Assembly: GCA_030765045.1 (NCBI GenBank)
Contig: CM060963.1
Location: forward strand, 73,123,117 to 73,187,116
Direction of reading: 5' to 3'
Source: Tenodera sinensis
Taxonomy: Eukaryota; Arthropoda; Insecta; Mantodea; Mantidae
Length of the DNA: 64,000 bases
In this document: one piece after another, positions 1 through 9,559 of the stretch
How the letters are laid out: each line of letters begins with the position of its first letter
How positions within the stretch are numbered: the stretch's first letter is position 1
Notes under the pieces: model-generated
Databases searched by the model: none
The model's input: the letters and a program-made list of their open reading frames with translations, nothing else
Told to the model about the DNA's origin: nothing
Made by a program: the position numbers and the translations under genes

Positions 1-171
<171 letters not shown>

Positions 172-1194
172 GGATGAACATGTAAACAATACAACAGAAG
201 TCTGAAAGGGATGCAAATGTCGCAACAGTGCATTTTGCTATCGAAGTGTGATAGCACGCCTAAGTGACCTTTAGTACGGGCGACCTGCTGCCTACCAGCC
301 CCTCCCACTTTCTCAAAAGAAACTGAACAAAGTATAAACTGGGAAATATACAACCATGGGAAGGCGTAAGTAAGGTTTAGGAGTTAGAGAAACGGGCTAC
401 ATGGTAATGCTTTACAAAAAGATGAAAGGACAAATAACATGAAGGCTGTAGCTGAAGTTGATGGAGATGACAATAGCGGGGATTTTATCGTGAAAACCCA
501 CAGAACAATTTTATATCATATTTACATTTTATTAATCATTTCTTAATCACTAATCACTGGAGCTTTTATTCTTCTAGTAAAACATCTGAAGTTACTGAAA
601 TTGATATGCACATCTCAGCTATAGGCGATGTTGTGTATTAAAAATGAAACTGAGGCCAGATGAATGTAAACAAGAGAAACAGGAAAAGGAACGTATAAAA
701 CGCGAAATGAAAGAAAACATAGAACTCAATAATTCATGAAAATAAATAAACGATAATAAATATTGGCTACACGCTGATACAACCCGGAAGCGAGGGGTAT
801 AAATAAACATTGTGTTTTATGGAGCAGCCAGTGGATGATGCAATAAATTCAATAGCATTCGTACTAAATGCAAGTTCACTGAAACAGCACGCTACACATG
901 GAATACAAATAACCCCACAATAGGAGTTATTATTTGTCAGCGCACGGAATGTCTTGATACCACTGCATAAAGTGCAACGTTTTTTGTTCAAATGCTGAAT
1001 CATCTGTTTATGTCTAGTAATAGAGCACAATACTCATGTTTTGTTAACATTTACACTATTCACATTACATAACTCTGATTATGCAACTTCTGGAATATAA
1101 AATAGCGTCCTTGAACGTTAGAGCTTAAAGATTATTCTAGAAGTATACTGACAATGAAACACAGCCGTCTGCCAGCCTGATTTCCTCTGTTTTT
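172..1194. other. AT-rich spacer, nothing recognised
   Basis: Frames are broken by frequent stops on both strands. I see no tRNA-like box pair, terminal repeat or domain. The region before 1195 does not match other parts of the window. Confidence 0.5.
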
Positions 1195-1502
1195 CAGTCT
1201 TAATCTAGCTCAGGCACGGGGAAGAGGGGTGACAGGAACGCAATCGACTATTCACCCTCTCCACCAAATGCAGAGGCCACCTGTCCTTTCCATTTCTGCT
1301 TGTTCACGTATTCACTCATCTTTACAAACGAGGTAAGTTGCTAGGTGTGTAGTGGCGGAACCAAATAGAAAACATGATACATTAATTTTGTGATTACGGG
1401 ATTGTGATTACCTAACGTACATTTTCTTTTGGCATAGCAAACACAATGTTTTATTTTTACTAGGAACACAAAAATATTTATGTTCCCATTCGGCTTTGAA
1501 GC
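1195..1502 (+). repeat. Dispersed repeat family H, copy 1
   Basis: About 300 bp matches 20275-20590 in the same orientation. Shared landmarks include GGGGAAGAGGGGTG near 1216, the segment TTTTGTGATTACG near 1386, and a long identical stretch ending in CCATTCGGCTTTGAAG near 1500. This copy runs directly into a family A fragment. It has no coding frame of note. The class is unknown; it could be a non-autonomous DNA transposon. Confidence 0.75.
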
Positions 1503-1636
1503 ATTTTTTACTTTCTCTACTACGTATAGTAAATAGAGCAATTATTGTATTCCACCCAAAAATTCTATGTCAAGATTTCACAGGAAATATATATTTTGAG
1601 GCCCCTGAAACAATAAAAAAGCGCCTTTTAGAAAAA
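1503..1636 (+). repeat. Family A repeat, 5' fragment (copy A1)
   Basis: This begins with the family A left end (ACTTTCTCTACTACGTATAG near 1508) and continues through TCTATGTCAAGATTTCAC. It stops near the internal position where other copies carry microsatellites. The rest of the element is missing and a SINE follows. Confidence 0.75.
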
Positions 1637-1654
1637 CGTCCATTTGTTCATTTC

Positions 1655-1858
1655 ACACCGGCTATACGCTGGCCTACTGATCCCAAGGTCGCGGGTTCAA
1701 ATCCGGCCCAGACCGATGGTTTTTAAGTGTGCTTAAAAACGACAGCTCCATGTCAGTAGATTTACTGGCACGTTAAAGAACTCCTGCGGGACAAAATTCC
1801 GGCACACCGGCGACGCTGATGTGATCCTGGCAATTGACAGCGTCGTTAAAGAACAAAA
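1655..1858 (+). mobile_element. tRNA-derived SINE, family S1, copy 1
   Basis: A Pol III B-box-like GGTTCAAATCC lies at 1694-1704 inside a tRNA-like 3' half. It is followed by a unique body ending in GACAGCGTCGTTAAAG and an A-rich tail. The body after the B box recurs at 17752-17913, which shows it is a dispersed family. The A box is degenerate, so this copy is probably inactive. Confidence 0.8.
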
Positions 1859-4306
1859 TAGTATTTTTTATACGAGAGCGCGTCGGAAACTTACCCCCGT
1901 AGCGCGGGAAGTGGGGGATGGTACCACCATTTTTACATTGCCGTGCAGTGTGTTCAATGGTACTGGTGAGCACACTGCGTTTTCGCCGAGTATAACATTA
2001 CATTATGGTTAACGCAGTAAAACATTCCTGCCAAATGTAAGGTCCATGATATAACATTTCTTTAAAAATCTCCAAAAAGGAAGCTTTAAGACTCTTAATG
2101 TGGTTGAACAGATGAAGATCACCCTAGGTGAAGCTGAATGGGGATGATCAAACTGTTTCATTTAAATTTATTGAAAGATTGCTAAGGATTTGTGTTGCTA
2201 TACTAAAGCACAATACTGGCCATGAGCAAACGAGGTTGTTTTGGACCGCCTAAGTTATTTTAAAGAGGTCAAACAACACCACGCACCTCGCACTTGACGG
2301 GAATTTCTCAGGGAGACACTAATTATGTAAGGTTATGGTTATATGTTCCAGCCGAGCTGCTCGCCGATGAATAGCGGCGTACTCCCGCCTTGTGTGAGTA
2401 AAGCCTGCAACATGCAGCACAGCTCTACTTTGAGGTAAGCTGCTATCACGGCTCGGTGGGTACTGGTGGAGACCTACAACGGGAACGATTATCCTTGCTT
2501 TGACCTTCGCCCAGTGAGTATGGGCCATTATCCTTCAACACCACTCCCCTTGCAGTCGTGCTCCGCGCAACGCTGCTGCGTACACGTTGCAGTTTGACAT
2601 TTTTGCTAGCACGACTGGAAACGCACGGCGATGTAAAAATAGCGGCGCTATGCTCACTACTTCCCGCGCTACCTGACAAAGGAAATAACATCGTTCTTTG
2701 GTTCGGTTTTTCTCTCTGAATTGTTTTTCACACAAGCCACATAGAGAACTGATACCGGGTGGGTGGAATCAAAAGTTGGTTATGGAGCGAAAAACACTAT
2801 TGTATCCAGGGGAATGCTCATCACAAATGACTGTTTAGTTGCTGCAGAACTGCAAATTCTCACGTAATCGTTTTTTCCTAAAGCCAGTGACTTTTGCATG
2901 ATTCGCCCCTTAAGTTATTCACACTATCATACTTTTTTTATCAAAATGGTTTCATCTATAGCAGTAGTGCTATGTAGGGGGAACCATTCACGAGTGGAGA
3001 ACTTCGTGATAGTCATTTGAGTGTAGAGAAAAACACAAAAAGGTAAAAATTCAGTTGATAAAATGATAATCACAACCTCCCCCAAATAAAAGACAACTAG
3101 TGGCATTTACTTTTTCTCATAGCGTCAATCATCTTTTATTCAAGACAATTCTTTCCACAACGCTTAGTGTTGGATATATATTACGTCTCAAATTAAAATG
3201 GCCCATACTGTATACACAAAGAACAGTGTTGAACACTAGAGAACAGTTATTTTATTTAAAGCTTTTGTTCTATCATTGGATAAGAAGTTAATTTGATTTA
3301 AAATGTGCGATCAAATTTTCTTCACGAGTTTTAGATTTCTTCTCTTCCTCAATATTTGATTAACAACTTTCAAGGTATGTGTTTACTTCAAGTTTCTTCA
3401 AACACAATATGTGAAGCTGACACCTAAATAACTTAAAGAGCTGTTTTACCCTCTTCAAATTAATAATCTTATTTTCTCATTTTACTATGTTAATATAAAC
3501 GTTATTTTCCAATTAAATCATTTCCAACACTACTATAAGCAGTAGGATAGAGTTAGTGCAGCTTACTAGGAATAAGTTGAAACCGAAATTATGTCAATAT
3601 ATATATATATATTTGATAATAGAAAGAAACAAAAGGAGATTCTAGTCAATAGTTAAGGGGAAAACGTAATAAAGCTGAATATGTTAAGGTCTCAAGAATG
3701 AAAGCCTAGGCAGATTTAAATGAGTGATAAGGTTACAATTGTTTGTACTAAGCCATAGTGATTCAGCGGGCTGATTCCTATCTTACCATGACGTGCTCTA
3801 AAGTTAGCCAATGGAAATCGCTTCCTTCGTGTTGCTCGCGCAAAAATAAATGCAACGCAACACACACTTGTCTCGAATCGAGCCGAGATAACGCACGTGC
3901 AACTTGGGAGTTGTACGTAAGCTAGCGCGAATACATAATTCGGCAGTTGCTAAAGGGTGACAAAAGTTAAAGTGTTATAACGTTGTAGTTGAAGTTACAA
4001 AGTTACATTCTATTTAAATATCGTCGGCAGTTCTCTACAAATCTGGAAATTTGCAAATAAAGTGATCTGTTGGTTGATTCTTCGTTTGGTTCCATTCCTA
4101 CCATAACTCACGCACACCCTGCAGATTAGGACCTCTTGCTAGAGCTAGTCCGGACACCAAACACGAGATCTTATAGGTCTTAAAGGCGACGTCTTCGAAG
4201 GAGAGGAACGTTTGCGTCAAAGTGCAGTTCTTCCATACGTTAAGATACTTCTTGTTTTAAAGCAGAAGCTGCCACTCAATGTTGCTCTGAAAATTATTGC
4301 CGGTGC

Positions 4307-4307
<1 letters not shown>
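1859..4307. other. Spacer with two CpG-richer islands, no gene recognised
   Basis: About 2300-2740 is clearly richer in G, C and CpG than its surroundings, but I cannot match it to a family. About 3770-4290 is a second such island. It contains AATAAA at about 4055-4060 and could be a degenerate LTR, though no termini were found. The rest is AT-rich with no signal. Confidence 0.4.

Positions 4308-4341
<34 letters not shown>
4308..4341. repeat. Poly(A) run
   Basis: A homopolymer of about 30 A. It may be the tail of an unrecognised plus-strand retroposon, but no matching body with target duplication was found upstream. Confidence 0.9.
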
Positions 4342-4343
<2 letters not shown>

Positions 4344-4464
4344 AATACTTGGCTCACTGTAAGTAGCATATTCGTTTAAGCTGCAGACGATTCTTGAACG
4401 CATTCGTGGTTTTGAACGAATTTAGTATTACATGGACAAAAATATTCCGGAGAAATCACCTATA

Positions 4465-4700
4465 GAACTTGCTGCAGCCAAGCGTTCAGACCGTTTGCCA
4501 ATCACCAAGGCGACCGCCCAGATTCGATCCCAGGTACCCGCATGTGATATTCGTGATGGACGAAGTGGCGTCTGAGAGAGTTTTCTCCGGGTTCTCCGGT
4601 TTCCCCTGTCAGTCATTCCTCCACTGTTCCATCATCACCTTTCCAATTTTCATATTATATTCTTCCTCACTCTCATATCTGGTGCTTGACTGACCACCCG
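4465..4700 (+). mobile_element. tRNA-derived SINE-like sequence, family F
   Basis: A B-box-like GATTCGATCCC lies near 4522, preceded by a degenerate tRNA-like head. It is followed by TTTTCTCCGGGTTCTCCGG near 4580, a central module also seen in related form in the SINE at 39762. A weak echo of the module occurs near 29550. Boundaries are uncertain. Confidence 0.55.
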
Positions 4701-5339
4701 CTTCCAGATCTTCACTCTGCCCGCCCAAAGGTTCCTGTGCTCCCAGACAGGCATTTGACCCTAGGCACAGGCTTGTAAATCTATGCTGTACGGTCTAATG
4801 GCGCCATGTTCCGTTGAAAGAACTTTTTCTTCATACGAAAATATGTTGTATGATAGAATTTCTTCACACAAGAATGTGTTCTGTGACAATAGGAAATTGC
4901 TTATACTAGAAAGTTTGGGTGTGTATGTAGTTATCGACTGTAATGCCAAAGAAGACATACAAAACAAGGAGTGAAATCTTCATGGATACCTTTGTAAAAA
5001 TAAATTAAAGAGTTCATAAATAAATATCACAAAACTAAGAAAAAAGTGAAATTATTGGTGCCTGTGCTAAACCACGAAGCAAAACCTAAAAATACTTATT
5101 TTAAGCATACATGAACCCTAAAATGAAGGTTTACTCCACTAAAAGATCCAGGCCTAATTACTACCTATGTATATAACCCATAACTTCAGCATTTCACGTC
5201 TGTGAACTGCAAGTACACACTAAAGTTAAAGTAGAGATAAACAGCAGGGTGAGCGATGAAATTAGATTTAATGTGGACGTTAAACAAGATGATCCTATTT
5301 CCTAGAACACTGTTTAGCGCTTAGCTTATTGACACACTT
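4701..5339. other. Spacer downstream of LINE
   Basis: No domain, tRNA-like box or repeat match was found. It lies on the 3' side of the minus-strand LINE, where the missing part of ORF2 would be expected. No reverse transcriptase motif is visible on the minus strand here. Confidence 0.45.
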
Positions 5340-5344
5340 CATAA

Positions 5345-6718
5345 TTAAACAGGATCGTCCAATTCATCCTTATCAGTAGGATTCACAGTTTTATTGATAG
5401 CCTCAAAAAGTACTCTTTTTGAGGAATCAAGAGTAGGATGTTCACCATATTGCTGTCTGAAGTGTTCCTCTGCCCCTCGGAGAATTTCAGGCGTTGTGCG
5501 TAGGAGAGTAGCATTGGTAGTGGAAATATCACATATGAATTTACGTTGGTGTCGTTTCTTCTCCGAAGCTACATGGTACAAAGCAGCACGTTCATCATCA
5601 GTAATTGAGAGGGCACGAGAACGCACCCGTATACCATCTAAAATGGACTCCTGAATTTTACGAATTTTTAATTTTATCGCAGTTATCCTGCCACTGACGT
5701 CGTTGCCGGTGCTCTGTTGATTAGTTAAATCATGTAACAGGGCGTAATAATAGTGTTGGCTATTAGCTCGTTCGGCAGCCTTAGCCTTACCAACACATTT
5801 GAAGAAGGACTGTATCGCTGGTTTATAAATCAAAAGCCACTGTTGAAGCTCCTGGTAGCAAGACCTGGACGCTCGTACGTTAAGGCTTTCCCAAGTTTCA
5901 CGAAACTGTTGTTGTACGTCCTCATAATATAATAGAGCATTATTTAATTTCCAGTAGCTTCTACCAAGGATGGGTAAAGGAGTGGATGCTGTCATCTTCA
6001 CAATTACGGCATGATGGTCGCTTATTGCGGCAGGTACAACAAGGGCATTCCGGATGTTGGTTCGATGAAGGCCATTAACATACATCCTATCAATTCGTGA
6101 AGCGGAGGTAGCACGACAGAAAGTGTAGCGAACTTCATTTCCATGTAGATATTCCCAAGTGTCAGTTAACTGCAATTCCGAAGACAGGCGCTGTAGTGCT
6201 GGTGACGGATTATAAGTTCCTCGTTGGTCCTTGGCATGTAACACGCAGTTAAAGTCACCACCCAGCAACAAGTAATTATAGCTGTGACGAAAGAAATATG
6301 GCATATCATCTGCAATGAGAGATTCACGGTCTCGTCGTTTATTGGAGCCAGATGGCAAGTACACATTCACCACTAAGATGTCATTGTCTATTACCATAGC
6401 TAAAATGCGTCCACTAGGATGTTCCTCATGATGGGTAATTCTCAAAGTCGATCTGTATATTATTGCTGTGCCCCTATTGTCAATGCCTACATTGCAAATG
6501 TAGTTATACCGAGGACCAAGGAAGTTTAAATTATCGGTGTTCACCTCTTGCAGGAGTAGGATGTCAATATCATGGCTGAAAATGAAATTATTGAGAAGTT
6601 GTTGTTTAGCAGTACTGCGTATACCATTGACATTTAAGGCGGCATAAATACGGGTATAAGTCATGCAGATTAAGTAGATGAGGTAGAATAGGAACAGCCA
6701 AGAAGAAACATCAGGCAT
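5345..6718 (-). CDS. LINE ORF2 N-terminal part: APE endonuclease, no reverse transcriptase
   Basis: The 457-residue product starts with a short hydrophobic stretch (residues about 7-20) and then carries a full apurinic-like endonuclease domain, residues about 24-240. Visible motifs are LNVNGIR (28-34), LLQEV with Glu58, NVYLPSG (118-124), GGDFN (153-157), SRIDRMYV (207-214) and SDHHAV (233-238). These give the catalytic Asn, Glu, Asp and His set of the family, which nicks target DNA to prime reverse transcription. Residues 240-457 are a helical linker rich in basic residues. The frame stops at DDPV, near where the family normally enters the RT domain, so the protein is about half its usual length or less. 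The start ATG overlaps the ORF1 stop as TAATG, suggesting translation by termination and reinitiation. It could nick DNA but not copy RNA. Confidence 0.9.
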   Translation of the reverse strand: MPDVSSWLFLFYLIYLICMTYTRIYAALNVNGIRSTAKQQLLNNFIFSHDIDILLLQEVNTDNLNFLGPRYNYICNVGIDNRGTAIIYRSTLRITHHEEHPSGRILAMVIDNDILVVNVYLPSGSNKRRDRESLIADDMPYFFRHSYNYLLLGGDFNCVLHAKDQRGTYNPSPALQRLSSELQLTDTWEYLHGNEVRYTFCRATSASRIDRMYVNGLHRTNIRNALVVPAAISDHHAVIVKMTASTPLPILGRSYWKLNNALLYYEDVQQQFRETWESLNVRASRSCYQELQQWLLIYKPAIQSFFKCVGKAKAAERANSQHYYYALLHDLTNQQSTGNDVSGRITAIKLKIRKIQESILDGIRVRSRALSITDDERAALYHVASEKKRHQRKFICDISTTNATLLRTTPEILRGAEEHFRQQYGEHPTLDSSKRVLFEAINKTVNPTDKDELDDPV

Positions 6719-6720
6719 TA
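6716..6720 (-). promoter_or_regulatory. TAATG stop-start overlap coupling ORF1 and ORF2
   Basis: Read on the minus strand, bases 6720-6716 are TAATG. TAA ends ORF1 and ATG opens ORF2, sharing one A. The same UAAUG arrangement is known to support translational coupling in the silkworm non-LTR element SART1. Function here is inferred. Confidence 0.8.
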
Positions 6721-7824
6721 TGATAGCGGTGTGGGAGTACCCGGGTCATTTTCGAATGATTCTTCAGTTTTTTCTTTCTTTCGGTTACCCTTGCTACTCT
6801 CCGTACGTCTCTTTTTCACGCGTGGGTCGCGGTTTCTACTATTATTGGAAATTGTGGGCACTACTTCCATATCTGTCGTTATTGGAGCGAATGCACATGT
6901 TTCTGAAGTTATATTTGAAGTTTCTGGTGTCACCTCGGAGGGTTCCTCTGCCATTGCAATAGTGGTAAAGTTCGTTATCGGGGCATCACTTTGTGCGTCA
7001 TCATCATCCATTAGTAAATTTTCCGCCTGTTCAGGATTGATTACAGTTTCCCTCTGTGTTTCGTCCACAGTATCTTTTCCTGAAAACTGAGCTGCAGTTA
7101 CTTGTTCTTTATCAGTAGTCGTCATTTCTGCCGAGGTCATAGCTGTGTCTTGTGGCAAATCCACCGGTACCCGTCTAATGGGGAAGTCTCCCTGCACTAG
7201 TTTAGACCATGTGGGCGGGTCTGTTAGACGTGGTGTCTGCGTGATTACCCTCCGTCTGGGACAGTTGTTTCGTAAATGTCCTGTTTCACTACACACCGCA
7301 CATGTAATTGGTTGACCTTCATAGCTTATAAAGCTTTTATATCCGGCAATATCTATATATGAGGGAATATGCTTTTTTAAATCTATCTTTGCAGTGCGTA
7401 CTCCGTTACTGATTTTGTATCGAAGCGTGGGCCCCCAAGTATCCATTGATAGTGCTAGTACTGTGCCGTAGTTTCCTAGATGTTGTCGTACAATTTCTTG
7501 GTTTAAATCTTTGGGTAAGTGGTATAATTTCACAATTCGAAACCCTAGACCTGCCGATGTTATTGTTACTTTACTTCTTTGTCCATTACTATAGGTAAAA
7601 ATTGACTCACCGTTTGTGTCCTCTATGGCCCTTTTTACTCGCAGCGCTTCCTTACACTGGATGTATATTTGCCGGGTGTAGTTGTTGATCTGTATCATTT
7701 CCAGCTCCTCTTCTTCAAATCGGAATATATCGTGAATCCATTCATGTAGTTCGTATGGAGACGGTTTCGGCACATCACGATCCACAAACGTTAGTACTAA
7801 TGTGTTCTTTCGTTCTATATACAT
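6718..7824 (-). CDS. LINE ORF1, nucleic-acid-binding protein with CCHC knuckle
   Basis: The 368-residue frame is complete. The N-terminal half (residues about 1-170) looks like the ORF1 fold of insect LINEs, with a segment around GFRIVKLYHLP (94-104) that may be RRM-like. A single zinc knuckle, CX2CX4HX4C, spans Cys175-Cys188 and is followed by PRRR. The C-terminal third is acidic and Ser/Thr-rich, with a basic tail (RDPRVKKRR) that could serve as a nuclear signal. ORF1 proteins of this type bind the element RNA and form the ribonucleoprotein. The start is the first ATG after the presumed 5' UTR. The stop overlaps the ORF2 start. There are no frameshifts or stops. Confidence 0.88.
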   Translation of the reverse strand: MYIERKNTLVLTFVDRDVPKPSPYELHEWIHDIFRFEEEELEMIQINNYTRQIYIQCKEALRVKRAIEDTNGESIFTYSNGQRSKVTITSAGLGFRIVKLYHLPKDLNQEIVRQHLGNYGTVLALSMDTWGPTLRYKISNGVRTAKIDLKKHIPSYIDIAGYKSFISYEGQPITCAVCSETGHLRNNCPRRRVITQTPRLTDPPTWSKLVQGDFPIRRVPVDLPQDTAMTSAEMTTTDKEQVTAAQFSGKDTVDETQRETVINPEQAENLLMDDDDAQSDAPITNFTTIAMAEEPSEVTPETSNITSETCAFAPITTDMEVVPTISNNSRNRDPRVKKRRTESSKGNRKKEKTEESFENDPGTPTPLS

Positions 7825-7990
7825 TTTTACGTTACTAGAAAATCACACTTATTTAACACACAAAAATGTGTAATGAAAACAAGCGAGTTTTAGCTGGTGC
7901 AAAGTCACGTAAGTTGAAGGTCGAACCAAGCGAACAAGCTTTCGCCAAACAACCTCTCCTTACACACGCTGCTGCGCGACTGATCGTCCA
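7825..7990 (-). other. Probable LINE 5' UTR
   Basis: The sequence upstream of ORF1 on the minus strand is CpG-rich near its 5' limit (about 7960-7985) and AT-rich next to the ATG. Such 5' UTRs usually hold an internal Pol II promoter. The 5' boundary is a guess based on the composition change. Confidence 0.4.
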
Positions 7991-8194
7991 TATGAAGCGC
8001 TTGTAATATGTTAAGCTTATATGATTTTATCCGCAGTTTTGCTAAACGTCTTCTAAGAGAATGTTTATGTCATAAATAACTAATTATTGATACTCAAGAG
8101 CATGTATTGCTGATTTGTTAGGGCAATGGACCCAAAGTTAAGTTTTCTTGAACCGTAGCATTACTAGAGGTGGGAGGGAGGGGTACTTTATGCC

Positions 8195-8329
8195 CACGTT
8201 CTCTATTTTTACTTTCGCTACTGATAAGTAGAAGGAAGTATTGCATTCCACCCAAAGATTCTATGTCAAGATTTCACCGGAAATACGTTTGGATACCCCC
8301 TGAATCTTAAAAAGAGCATTTTTTGAAAA

Positions 8330-8396
<67 letters not shown>

Positions 8397-9110
8397 AGCT
8401 TGTGTGTCTGTCGGTCTGTGGGCAGCATAACTCAAAAACGAAAATTCGGATGAAAACCAACGTTGACATTTAAGTTTAGTGTCTTTCAAGGATGCGACAT
8501 GAAGATTTTGAAGAAAGTAGCCCCACCCTAAACTATTCTTTACGTGGAAAACTTTTCGAAAATTTTTATTTTCTTGAAAATGGATCTAACGATTTTGTTT
8601 AAAATATCATACGTTCAAGATATTTGTATGACAAATGAAATATATATTTTGAATTTTCTGGATATAGTCTATGGAGTCCTGTTTACTGGATGAATTTTGA
8701 ATACCTCATAAACCGTAAGAGATAGACACATTTTTAATGTATAAAAATGTAGATATCACTAAAACACACAATTTATGTCTGAATAAATTTTTTGTAGAGT
8801 GAACCATTTTGGAGATATTCCTTGTCATTTGTGGCAGGTTCAGAAAACGTGCAACTTTCGTGAAATGGATCATCGTTGTTTATTTTTTATATGTTAAGTG
8901 TGCGAAGAGAACGGGATCTGAAGGTTTTAAAAGATTTGACTAACGCACAAACCCTATTCTAATATTCCCCTTGCACCTACAAGGAAGTAAGCAATAAGAT
9001 AATTTGTACGAATGCTTATCTCAACTAACACCAAGAAGGTATAGGAATAATGGTTTGTAAGAATGGTTAGTACAAGAGTAGAGAAAGTCATGTGAATGCA
9101 ACACAGATTT
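8195..9110 (+). repeat. Family A repeat, near-complete copy (A2)
   Basis: Along with 48291-49170, this is one of the two most complete copies of a roughly 0.9-kb non-coding dispersed repeat. Landmarks are the left end TTTTTACTTTCGCTACT, the internal phrase CCTGAATC then a microsatellite, GCAGCATAACTCAAAAACG, CCGTAAGAGATAGAC, and the right end GTTAGTACAAGAGTAGAGA then TGCAACAC. The two ends carry a short related inverted segment, roughly ACTTTCTCTACT. No ORF of length is conserved. Confidence 0.85.
8332..8395. repeat. (GT)32 microsatellite inside family A
   Basis: A pure 64-bp dinucleotide array sits just after GCATTTTTTGAAAAAG, the same internal site where other family A copies carry poly(T) or (AAT)n. 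Confidence 0.97.
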
Positions 9111-9149
9111 TTTAAAATTATTATAACAAATGAAGAAAACACCAGCTAC

Positions 9150-9555
9150 TGCTATTCACACTTTATTGCCTTTTAGTCAGTTAGCGTAGTGCTAACGTTA
9201 CACTCAGGTTACTTTTGTCCAAGCTCAGAGCAACAGAACAACTCCGAATCACAAATAAGAACTGTCAGATTGAACTGCTAGTCGGCACGACTCCTCAACG
9301 CTTCGTATACGTCTTTTTCCCTACTGCCCGGTGCTTGGCAGCGACTTATATAGGTCCTTAGACAGAGGGAAAGTTCTGGAGGTAGAATATTCGGGAGTGC
9401 CTGTGGCGGAACGGTCCAGAAACCGCACCGCCATGTAATAGCTATTGTCTCGTACGCTCCTATTGTTGTCGGCGGCAGGTCGTTAGGCCGGGCAAGCGAC
9501 TGGCTGGGTCCCCCCTCTCCAGTGTAGGCAATCAGATGCGGCGGGTGCGGTGACA
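9150..9555 (-). mobile_element. Probable solo LTR
   Basis: On the minus strand the segment begins TGTCACCGCACC and ends GTGAATAGCA. It has a TATA-like CCTATATAAG near 9345 and AATAAAG near 9164, which is the U3-R-U5 order of an LTR. Flanking tetramers are CTAC and CTAT, three of four matching. No second LTR or gag-pol sequence is nearby. A 92-codon open frame at 9278-9556 on the same strand lies within it and is probably incidental. Confidence 0.5.
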
Positions 9556-9559
9556 CTAT

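Larger units (their letters stand above)
5340..7990 (-). mobile_element. Non-LTR retrotransposon (APE-type LINE), lacking the RT region
   Basis: The minus-strand order is 5' UTR (about 7990-7825), ORF1 (7824-6718), then ORF2 (6718-5345). Both ORFs are uninterrupted, so the element is young or recently copied. ORF2 ends just after the endonuclease and linker, and no reverse transcriptase follows. This is the opposite of the usual 5' truncation of LINEs. Possible causes are a 3' deletion, aborted or internally primed reverse transcription, or assembly loss. No poly(A) tail or convincing target duplication was found at either end. Confidence 0.85.

Noticed and set aside
1655..1740. Functional tRNA gene
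   Set aside because: Only the B-box half is good; the sequence continues into a dispersed SINE body and cannot form a full cloverleaf.
5313..8020. AGCGCTTA and AGCGCTTG as target duplication of the minus-strand LINE
   Set aside because: The match is short and imperfect and does not sit at defined element ends.
8307..8489. Frame with a Thr-His repeat
   Set aside because: It reads through a (GT)n array within a dispersed non-coding repeat.
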